Positions 1-4,131 of a stretch of 11,960 nt of DNA are shown here, one piece after another. The stretch comes from JAVBKE01 sp031554215 (GTDB lineage Bacteria > Bacillota > Bacilli > JARBTR01), in assembly GCA_031554215.1 (NCBI GenBank), contig JAVBKF010000217.1, positions 1-11,960 on the forward strand, written 5' to 3'. Within the stretch, counting starts at the first letter, position 1, and every line of letters starts with the position of its first letter. The notes under the pieces are model-generated. The model did no database searches. It saw nothing but the letters and a program-made list of their open reading frames with translations, and was not told the origin of the DNA. A program made the position numbers and the translations under genes.

Positions 1-2
1 AC

Positions 3-347
3 TCCTCGAAGCCAGGTACTCAGGAAACAAAGATTTTGTTGACTGATGATGAAGGTGAAGCAACGGTGATTGATGTACCAGTAACATTTGTAGAGAATAC
101 AATTGAAGAAGTTGCAATTGAAGAGAATACAATTGAAGAAGCTGTCACACTAGACCGAGAAGAAGTTCAAGAGAATGCTGAAATCCAAGTGGAAGCGAAA
201 CCACAAATGCAGGCAAAAATACCATCAGAATCAACAATGCCAAAAACAGGTGATTCCAATCATCATGCATTAGTGTATTTCCTTACAACGCTAGCGTTTT
301 TAATCATTTTAAAGCGGAAAAAGGCAGTAGCCGCTCAAAACAACTAG
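3..347 (+). CDS. Sortase-anchored surface protein, C-terminal part (5' partial)
   Basis: The reading frame is open to the left window edge, so only the last 114 residues or so are visible; the TTG at 36 is an internal leucine codon, not a start. The first ~30 residues (SSKPGTQ..., ending in DVPVTFVE) resemble the end of a Rib/YPDG-type Ig-like repeat, in which K-PGT and VPVTV are typical. An acidic Glu-rich linker with a 10-residue tandem repeat (ENTIEEVAIE / ENTIEEAVTL) follows. The protein ends in a cell-wall sorting signal: MPKTG (237-251), a hydrophobic segment (267-311), then KRKK and a short tail. Sortase A would be expected to cut between T and G and attach the protein to peptidoglycan. 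The motif has Met where Leu is usual. The role (probably adhesion or cell-surface) is inferred from architecture only. The gene is unrelated to the ribosomal cluster downstream. Confidence 0.85.
   Translation, partial: SSKPGTQETKILLTDDEGEATVIDVPVTFVENTIEEVAIEENTIEEAVTLDREEVQENAEIQVEAKPQMQAKIPSESTMPKTGDSNHHALVYFLTTLAFLIILKRKKAVAAQNN
92..151 (+). repeat. 30-bp tandem repeat, two copies, in surface-protein linker
   Basis: The 20 bases at 92-111 recur exactly at 122-141, a 30-bp period that keeps the frame and encodes two 10-residue units beginning ENTIEE. The second halves of the units have diverged. Such in-frame repeats in wall-spanning linkers usually expand and contract by slippage. Confidence 0.8.
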
Positions 348-373
348 AGGACTCTAGTTACACAACACACGAT

Positions 374-429
374 ACCTCGGAAAGCTAGCAACATGTTTCT
401 GTTATCCAGAGACGCTAACTTTCTGGGGT
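374..429 (+). terminator. Rod-like hairpin after the surface gene, possible terminator
   Basis: Bases 374-389 pair with 414-429 over 16 positions with one C-A mismatch and two G-U pairs. Inside this, 395-401 pairs with 407-413 (7 bp, loop 402-406), directly abutting the outer 3' arm, with a 5-nt bulge at 390-394. The result is a rod of about 23 bp. It lies 26 nt after the surface-protein stop. Only a broken T-tract (TTTCATTT) follows, so intrinsic termination would be weak. It could instead be a decayed mobile-element end or a processed 3' UTR structure. The pairing is certain as sequence; its function is inferred. Confidence 0.5.
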
Positions 430-511
430 TTCATTTCGGTAACAGACGAACCTCTGTAAAATCTGGGCAAAGATGATTGCTTAGAGAAGCGCAAGTGGTG
501 CAAATTTAGAC

Positions 512-540
512 TTGATATCTGCCTGGGAAAATGGTATCAT
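512..540 (+). promoter_or_regulatory. SigA-type promoter of rplK-rplA
   Basis: -35 TTGATA (512-517), 17-nt spacer, -10 TATCAT (535-540); each hexamer matches consensus at 5 of 6 positions. A TG one base before the -10 (532-533) makes it an extended -10 promoter. Transcription would start near 547, giving a leader of about 120 nt. This is the only good promoter between the surface gene and rplK. Confidence 0.75.
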
Positions 541-608
541 TCATAAGGTTACATGTTTTTAATCGTGTAATCCAATATCATAAGCAACCGCTTAGGTATT
601 CGCCATAT

Positions 609-641
609 GTGGGAGGATAAATATCATATCCAGTTAACCAC
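609..641 (+). promoter_or_regulatory. Putative L1-binding site in rplK leader (23S rRNA mimic)
   Basis: The lower helix GUGG (609-612) pairs with CCAC (638-641). The upper helix GGAUA (615-619) pairs with UAUCC (627-631). Between them lies an asymmetric loop, GA on the 5' side and AGUUAA on the 3' side. The L1-binding helix of bacterial 23S rRNA (H76, L1 stalk) has the same layout, GUGGGAGG on one strand and a purine/U-rich loop followed by ACCAC on the other. In E. coli, L1 represses its operon by binding such a site ahead of the L11 gene. The site ends 13 nt before the rplK Shine-Dalgarno. Assignment is by motif comparison from memory. Confidence 0.7.
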
Positions 642-668
642 AACACAAGTTATAGGAGGTGTGTTCTC

Positions 669-1094
669 GTGGCAAAGAAAGTTATTAAAATGGTTAAGTT
701 ACAGATCGCAGCAGGGAAAGCGAATCCAGCACCACCGGTTGGTCCAGCACTTGGACAAGCAGGAGTTAATATTATGGGATTCTGTAAGGAATTTAATGAG
801 CGCACGCAGCAACAAGCGGGCCTAATCATTCCTGTTGAGATTACAGTTTTCGAGGATCGTTCATTTACTTTTATTACAAAAACTCCACCAGCGGCTGTAC
901 TTTTAAAGAAAGCTGCTAATATCGAGTCAGGTTCAAGCAAACCGAACAGTTACAAAGTTGCAACTGTTAAGCGTGAGAAAGTACGTGAAATTGCCGAATC
1001 AAAAATGCCAGATTTAAATGCAGCAAATGTAGAATCGGCGATGCGTATGGTAGAAGGTACCGCACGTAGTATGGGAATTACAATCGAAGATTAA
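669..1094 (+). CDS. rplK: 50S ribosomal protein L11
   Basis: L11 binds the GTPase-associated centre of 23S rRNA at the base of the L7/L12 stalk and takes part in factor binding and the stringent response. The 141-residue product has the usual family length. The N-terminal domain begins MAKKVIKMVKLQI and contains the conserved proline-rich PPVGPALGQ, followed by GVNIMGFCKEFN; the C-terminal rRNA-binding domain ends MVEGTARSMGI. The start is GTG, chosen because AGGAGG (654-659) lies 9 nt upstream and the encoded MAKK matches family N-termini. It is first in a two-gene unit with rplA, 88 nt away, driven by the promoter at 512-540. An L1-like site in its leader suggests translational feedback by L1. 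Confidence 0.98.
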   Translation: MAKKVIKMVKLQIAAGKANPAPPVGPALGQAGVNIMGFCKEFNERTQQQAGLIIPVEITVFEDRSFTFITKTPPAAVLLKKAANIESGSSKPNSYKVATVKREKVREIAESKMPDLNAANVESAMRMVEGTARSMGITIED

Positions 1095-1110
1095 GATTGT
1101 GAATGCTTTA

Positions 1111-1127
1111 TGCTGAAACATTCAGCA
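1111..1127 (+). other. 7-bp hairpin in rplK-rplA spacer
   Basis: TGCTGAA pairs perfectly with TTCAGCA around an ACA triloop. No T-tract follows, so it is not an intrinsic terminator. It sits 17 nt after the rplK stop and 10 nt before the second L1-like site, and could be part of the folded regulatory spacer or an RNA processing point. Function unknown. Confidence 0.5.
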
Positions 1128-1137
1128 CCTGATTAAA

Positions 1138-1163
1138 GTGGGAGGCTAGTCCGTTATCACCAC
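1138..1163 (+). promoter_or_regulatory. Second putative L1-binding site, before rplA
   Basis: The first 8 bases, GUGGGAGG, and the terminal ACCAC are the same as in the site at 609-641. GUGG (1138-1141) pairs with CCAC (1160-1163), GG (1144-1145) with CC (1151-1152), and the asymmetric loop is GA opposite GUUAUCA. The first ten bases, GUGGGAGGCU, match the L1-stalk helix of E. coli 23S rRNA as I remember it. It ends 5 nt before the rplA Shine-Dalgarno, so L1 binding could block rplA initiation directly. Confidence 0.7.
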
Positions 1164-1182
1164 AATTGAGGAGGAAATATAG

Positions 1183-1881
1183 ATGGCTAAAAGAGGAAAA
1201 AAATATCAAGAAGCTGCAAAGCTTGTTGATCGTGTGAAATTATACGAAGTTAGCGAAGCAATTGTGCTTGCGAAGAAAATAAACTTTACTAAATTTGATG
1301 CTACTGTAGAAGTTGCATTTAAATTAGGTGTAGATCCAAAGAAAGCGGATCAACAAATCCGTGGTGCAGTTGTATTACCGCATGGAACAGGTAAAACACA
1401 ACGTGTACTTGTATTTGCTAAAGGTGACAAAGCCCGTGAGGCAGAAGCTGCTGGTGCAGATTATGTTGGTGATACAGACTTTATCGCAAAAATCCAACAA
1501 GGTTGGTTCGACTTTGATGTTATCGTGGCAACACCTGACATGATGGGCGAGGTTGGTAAACTTGGACGTGTGCTTGGACCTAAAGGTTTAATGCCGAATC
1601 CGAAAACTGGAACAGTATCTTTTGACGTAACAAAAGCGGTTAACGAAATCAAAGCGGGTAAAGTAGAATACCGTGTTGATAAAGCCGGGAATATTCACTG
1701 TCCGATTGGGAAAATTTCATTCGACGATGCAAAACTTGTTGACAACTGTGCAACAATTTTTGACACACTTCAAAGAGCGAAACCATCTGCAGCAAAAGGA
1801 ACTTACATGAAAAACATTTCAGTGACGACAACAATGGGTCCTGGTGTTAAAATAGATCCAGCTTCATTTAGTAAGAAGTAA
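1183..1881 (+). CDS. rplA: 50S ribosomal protein L1
   Basis: L1 forms the mobile L1 stalk that helps deacylated tRNA leave the E site, and in many bacteria it also represses its own operon. The 232-residue product has normal length. It begins MAKRGKKYQEA, and domain I contains FDATVEVAFKLGVDPKKADQ and the RGAVVLPHGTGK segment. The domain II region follows with a VATPDMMGEVGKLGRVLGP segment, then GLMPNPKTGTV. The C-terminal half returns to domain I and ends in the conserved region GPGVKIDPASF. The ATG is preceded by GAGGAGG (1168-1174). The stop codon ends one base before the -35 of the rplJ promoter, so rplK-rplA and rplJ-rplL are separable transcription units. Confidence 0.98.
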   Translation: MAKRGKKYQEAAKLVDRVKLYEVSEAIVLAKKINFTKFDATVEVAFKLGVDPKKADQQIRGAVVLPHGTGKTQRVLVFAKGDKAREAEAAGADYVGDTDFIAKIQQGWFDFDVIVATPDMMGEVGKLGRVLGPKGLMPNPKTGTVSFDVTKAVNEIKAGKVEYRVDKAGNIHCPIGKISFDDAKLVDNCATIFDTLQRAKPSAAKGTYMKNISVTTTMGPGVKIDPASFSKK

Positions 1882-1882
1882 T

Positions 1883-1911
1883 TTGACATCAGCCTAGCTG
1901 ATTGTTATAAT
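1883..1911 (+). promoter_or_regulatory. Full-consensus SigA promoter of rplJ-rplL
   Basis: -35 TTGACA (1883-1888) and -10 TATAAT (1906-1911) are perfect matches with the optimal 17-nt spacer, plus an extended -10 TG at 1903-1904. Predicted transcription start is near 1918, giving a leader of about 178 nt. A promoter this close to consensus is expected to be very strong, which suits L7/L12, a multi-copy ribosomal protein. Confidence 0.9.
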
Positions 1912-1942
1912 ACTAAGCATGTTTACAAAACTAAATCAACTT

Positions 1943-2047
1943 GCCACAGACAGTAGGTGCTTCCGCGTGAGCTTAATTTCCTACCGAGGTACAATCATGT
2001 AATTTATTTTACAATGTACATCCACGTCTATGGTAGGCGTGGATTTT
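1943..2047 (+). ncRNA. L10 leader: attenuation switch upstream of rplJ
   Basis: The L10-binding part has GCC (1943-1945) facing GGU (1988-1990), then a kink-turn-like internal loop with CGA before GG. The stem GUAGG (1953-1957) / CCUAC (1980-1984) is capped by GCU/AGC (1959-1961 / 1970-1972), with the UUAAUUU loop strand characteristic of L10 leaders. Downstream, 2020-2030 pairs with 2034-2044 (11 bp, one G-U) followed by TTTT, an intrinsic terminator. CCUACC (1980-1985) can instead pair with GGUAGG (2032-2037) inside that terminator, forming an antiterminator supported by 1989-1993 / 2015-2019 and 1998-2002 / 2009-2013. L10-L12 binding would hold CCUAC in its stem and free the terminator. 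B. subtilis rplJL is known to be autoregulated by attenuation in this way; here it is inferred from pairing. Confidence 0.88.
2020..2047 (+). terminator. Conditional terminator of the L10 leader
   Basis: An 11-bp hairpin (2020-2030 / 2034-2044) with a UGG loop and a run of four T. Its 3' arm holds GGUAGG, the antiterminator partner, so termination is expected only when L10 is in excess. It lies 49 nt before the rplJ start. Confidence 0.8.
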
Positions 2048-2095
2048 CTTCTGTTAAAGCAAATTGACCTAGGATTAGAAGAAGGAGGTGTATCT

Positions 2096-2587
2096 ATGAA
2101 AAGCATCATCCAAGAAAAAGAAACAGTTGTTGATGAGATTACTGGTAAATTACAAGAAAGCTTAACAACAGTTGTTGTTGACTATCGTGGGCTTACAGTA
2201 AAGCAGGTAACGAACCTCCGCAAGGAACTTCGCGACGCTGGTGTAGATTTTAAAGTCTACAAGAACTCAATGGTGAGACGTGCAGTCGACAAAGCTGGAA
2301 TCGAAGGATTGAATGACTGTCTAACCGGACCGAATGCGATCGCGTTCTGTGCTACAGATGCAGTTCTACCTGCAAAGATTCTTAATGAATTTGCCAAGAA
2401 GAACGAACAGCTTGAGATCAAAGCTGGTATCCTGGACGGAAAAGTTGTTTCTGTTGCTGAAGTGAAAGCACTTGCAGAGCTTCCATCAAGAGACGGTTTG
2501 TTATCAATGTTGCTTAGCGTGCTTCAAGCACCAGTACGTAACTTTGCGCTTGTTACAAAAGCAGTTGCAGAACAAAAAGAAGCATAA
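2096..2587 (+). CDS. rplJ: 50S ribosomal protein L10
   Basis: L10 anchors the L7/L12 dimers to 23S rRNA at the base of the stalk and is the autoregulator of this operon as an L10(L12)n complex. The product has 163 residues. The N-terminal RNA-binding domain contains VVDYRGLTVKQVTNLRKELRDAGVDFKVYKNSMVRRA. Next is the TGPNAIAF segment. The C-terminal helix that binds L12 dimers ends ...RNFALVTKAVAEQKEA. The ATG is chosen over an in-frame ATG at 2030, because AAGGAGGTG (2082-2090) precedes it at the right distance and the upstream ATG lies inside the terminator hairpin. The gene is followed 103 nt later by rplL. Confidence 0.98.
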   Translation: MKSIIQEKETVVDEITGKLQESLTTVVVDYRGLTVKQVTNLRKELRDAGVDFKVYKNSMVRRAVDKAGIEGLNDCLTGPNAIAFCATDAVLPAKILNEFAKKNEQLEIKAGILDGKVVSVAEVKALAELPSRDGLLSMLLSVLQAPVRNFALVTKAVAEQKEA

Positions 2588-2626
2588 CTCAAATTTAACC
2601 AATGGAATGAAAGTAGCTAGCTGATT

Positions 2627-2653
2627 CTGCAAGTGCTTAGCATTTGGAAGCAG
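2627..2653 (+). other. Hairpin in rplJ-rplL spacer
   Basis: CTGC (2627-2630) pairs with GCAG (2650-2653), and AAGTGC (2631-2636) pairs with GCATTT (2640-2645, one G-U) around a TTA loop, with a GGAA bulge at 2646-2649. No T-tract follows, so termination is unlikely. It lies 24 nt before the rplL Shine-Dalgarno and could affect mRNA processing or the higher translation of L7/L12 relative to L10. Function unknown. Confidence 0.5.
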
Positions 2654-2690
2654 TATGACTTCATTACCTATCTACTAGGAGGAAATAATA

Positions 2691-3050
2691 ATGACACAAG
2701 AACAAATTCTTGAGACGATTGAGAAAATGACAGTACTAGAATTAAATGATCTAGTGAAAGCAATTGAAGACAAATTTGGTGTAACAGCAGCAGCTCCTGT
2801 AGCGGCAGCGGCTGGTGGCGCTGCTGCAGTTGAAGAGAAAACAGAGTTTGACGTAGTTCTTTCTTCAACTGGAGACCAAAAAATCAAAGTAATCAAAGTT
2901 GTGCGTGAAGCAACTGGCCTTGGACTTAAAGAAGCAAAAGACCTTGTTGATAATGCACCAAGCAAAATCAAAGAAGGCATTGCGAAAGACGAAGCTGAAA
3001 AAGTGAAAGCTCAACTTGAAGAAGTTGGCGCTAGCGTAGAACTTAAGTAA
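2691..3050 (+). CDS. rplL: 50S ribosomal protein L7/L12
   Basis: L7/L12 is present in several copies per ribosome; its dimers form the flexible stalk that recruits and activates the translational GTPases EF-Tu, EF-G, IF2 and RF3. The 119-residue product has the normal size. Residues 1-30 form the dimerisation and L10-binding domain (MTQEQILETIEKMTVLELNDLVKAIEDKFGV). An Ala/Gly-rich hinge follows (about 31-47). The C-terminal factor-binding domain carries KIKVIKVVREATGLGLKEAKDLVD and ends GASVELK. AGGAGG (2677-2682) is 8 nt before the ATG. The gene is closed by the strong terminator at 3063-3097, so it ends the rplJ-rplL transcript. Confidence 0.99.
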   Translation: MTQEQILETIEKMTVLELNDLVKAIEDKFGVTAAAPVAAAAGGAAAVEEKTEFDVVLSSTGDQKIKVIKVVREATGLGLKEAKDLVDNAPSKIKEGIAKDEAEKVKAQLEEVGASVELK

Positions 3051-3062
3051 TCGTAATAATAA

Positions 3063-3097
3063 GGAAAAAGCTCGCTGGAATTCAGCGGGCTTTTTCC
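3063..3097 (+). terminator. Rho-independent terminator after rplL
   Basis: A 15-bp hairpin (3063-3077 / 3083-3097) with one G-U pair and a 5-nt GAATT loop. The 3' arm ends in a run of five T inside the stem, opposite five A. It starts 13 nt after the rplL stop. The A-run on the 5' side makes it potentially bidirectional. It should separate rplJ-rplL transcription from ybxB and rpoBC. Confidence 0.9.
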
Positions 3098-3201
3098 GTA
3101 CTACAAGGAAGATTTTGGCACGCGGTTCTCGTACGATTTTCTGAAGAAGAAACCGGATACAAATGAGCTGCATTTTTTCGCAGTGATTGAAGGAGAACAA
3201 C

Positions 3202-3810
3202 ATGACTGAACATTACTATTCCAAGAACCCGCAAGTAACAAGCCAGCCAAGAAAAGTAAATTTTATGGTACAAGGGCAGAAACTTGTGTTTCAATCTGAT
3301 TCAGGTGTCTTTTCAAAACGGGAAATTGATTTTGGCACGCGATTATTGATTGAGACTTTTCAGATTGAAAAGGATATCAATGGTTCGATTCTTGACGTTG
3401 GTTGTGGTTATGGGCCGATTGGCATTAGTGTAGCTGCAATGCATGCGGAGCGGACTGTACACATGGTTGATATCAATGACCGTGCTATCGCGCTTGCTAC
3501 AGTCAATGCAAAGATAAATCATACTTCAAATCTTGAAATCTACTCAAGTAACCTGTATCAAGCAGTGAAGCAAACGGCATTTGCAGCGATTCTGTCAAAC
3601 CCACCGATTCGTGCTGGTAAACAAGTGGTACACGAAATTCTGATAGGTGCACATGATAAGCTTGCGAAAGGTGGTGTGCTCTGGGTGGTTATCCAAAAGA
3701 AGCAGGGCGCACCAAGTGCCTTGGCTAGAATGGAAGAAGTTTTCGATAATGCGAAAATTATTGTGAAAAAAAAGGGATATTGGATTATGACCGCATCGAA
3801 ATTGGTCTAA
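3202..3810 (+). CDS. ybxB: Class I SAM-dependent rRNA methyltransferase, YbxB/RsmC family
   Basis: Predicted small-subunit rRNA guanine-N2 methyltransferase of the RsmC type; the exact target base is not established from sequence. The 202-residue product corresponds to the single MTS catalytic domain. The N-terminal part reads HYYSKNPQVTSQPRKVNF. Motif I for SAM binding is DVGCGYGPIG (65-74), followed by the acidic MVDIN (88-92). The N6/N2-methylase motif is NPPIRAG (133-139). The C-terminal strand region ends KKGYWIMTASKLV. The ATG is preferred to a TTG at 3187 because AAGGAG (3190-3195) lies 6 nt before it. A methyltransferase here, between rplL and rpoB, is the standard Bacillus arrangement (ybxB). 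It lies 104 nt after the rplL terminator and has no convincing promoter of its own; TTGGCA at 3115-3120 is a possible -35 but its -10 is poor. Confidence 0.93.
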   Translation: MTEHYYSKNPQVTSQPRKVNFMVQGQKLVFQSDSGVFSKREIDFGTRLLIETFQIEKDINGSILDVGCGYGPIGISVAAMHAERTVHMVDINDRAIALATVNAKINHTSNLEIYSSNLYQAVKQTAFAAILSNPPIRAGKQVVHEILIGAHDKLAKGGVLWVVIQKKQGAPSALARMEEVFDNAKIIVKKKGYWIMTASKLV

Positions 3811-3892
3811 ACTAAATAATGAAAAGAAAGCACACTGCAGTCTAGGAGTACTACTGGCATAATCAAAGTGGGAATATGGGTTTTTTTAATCA

Positions 3893-3921
3893 TTGACGTT
3901 TGCTTTTTGCTATGATACTAT
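3893..3921 (+). promoter_or_regulatory. SigA-type promoter of rpoB-rpoC
   Basis: -35 TTGACG (3893-3898; 5 of 6), 17-nt spacer, -10 TACTAT (3916-3921; 5 of 6), with extended -10 TG at 3913-3914. A T7 tract and AT-rich bases (3881-3892) directly upstream could act as an UP element. Predicted start is near 3928, so the rpoB leader is about 200 nt. Confidence 0.8.
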
Positions 3922-3930
3922 GGTAAGATG

Positions 3931-3984
3931 CCAATAGATAAATTGGATTATTGTGTACTTTTTCAGTAATAGGTTTAGTAATCC
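3931..3984 (+). promoter_or_regulatory. Overlapping alternative stems at the 5' end of the rpoB leader
   Basis: CCAAT (3931-3935) can pair with ATTGG (3942-3946), or GGATTA (3945-3950) can pair with TAATCC (3979-3984). The two stems share bases 3945-3946 and exclude each other. A small TACT/AGTA hairpin lies inside the second. This starts only a few nucleotides after the predicted transcription start. Regulation is a guess; the stems are short. Confidence 0.35.
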
Positions 3985-4036
3985 TAGAGCTTGGGAACAT
4001 TGTTGATGAACTGTTTCCGCATAAAAGTTGCTATGT

Positions 4037-4092
4037 CATAAACGTATGAGGTGTTTCAAGTATAGTTTGCTCCTCAATTATAGGCGTTTATG
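4037..4092 (+). promoter_or_regulatory. Large inverted repeat before rpoB
   Basis: CATAAACG (4037-4044) pairs perfectly with CGTTTATG (4085-4092). Inside, GAGG (4048-4051) pairs with CCTC (4072-4075), leaving a 20-nt apical loop. TCTTTTC follows, so it has some resemblance to a weak attenuator, though the T-run is poor and the stem AT-rich. It ends 29 nt before the rpoB Shine-Dalgarno (from 4121). Confidence 0.5.
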
Positions 4093-4131
4093 TCTTTTCA
4101 TCTAAATCTTATTTGAACAGAGGTGGATTCG

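Larger units (their letters stand above)
348..668 (+). other. Non-coding interval between surface gene and rplK
   Basis: No convincing gene is present. It opens with a small inverted repeat spanning the upstream stop codon (343-349 / 352-358), then the rod-like hairpin at 374-429. The stretch 430-511 shows only weak hairpins (442-446 / 453-457 and 479-482 / 487-490) that I cannot assign. From 512 on come the rplK promoter and a leader of about 120 nt with small hairpins at 547-573 and 581-594, the L1-like site and the rplK Shine-Dalgarno sequence. No secE or nusG is present, although these genes often precede rplK in Bacilli. Confidence 0.7.
3811..4131 (+). other. Non-coding interval between ybxB and rpoB
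   Basis: No gene is supported. The first ~80 nt hold a weak imperfect hairpin near 3827-3850 and a T7 run (3881-3887) that is not preceded by a terminator stem. The rpoB promoter follows, then a leader of about 200 nt with several inverted repeats listed separately. ybxB therefore has no clear terminator, and read-through into rpoBC is possible. Confidence 0.7.

Noticed and set aside
607..825. 72-codon frame overlapping the start of rplK
   Set aside because: It covers the L1-like RNA element and the rplK start in another frame; its product shows no family features.
2030..2095. Earlier ATG start for rplJ
   Set aside because: That ATG lies in the loop region of the leader terminator and has no ribosome binding site; ATG 2096 has AAGGAGGTG and the family N-terminus.
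1893..2626. Shared TAGCTGATT near 1896 and 2617 as a repeat element
   Set aside because: Only nine bases match and the flanks differ; chance is enough to explain it.
3187..3201. TTG start for the methyltransferase
   Set aside because: It overlaps the AAGGAG that serves the ATG at 3202.
3868..3880. Possible third L1-like site (GTGGGAATATGGG)
   Set aside because: No ACCAC partner follows, and it lies upstream of the rpoB promoter, so it would not be in the rpoB leader.
3827..3887. Terminator after ybxB
   Set aside because: The only hairpin is weak and imperfect, and the T7 run is about 30 nt away from it; the T-run fits better as an AT-rich element ahead of the -35.
4123..4131. GTG start for rpoB
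   Set aside because: It falls within the Shine-Dalgarno AGGTGG; TTG 4132 gives B. subtilis-like length and numbering.
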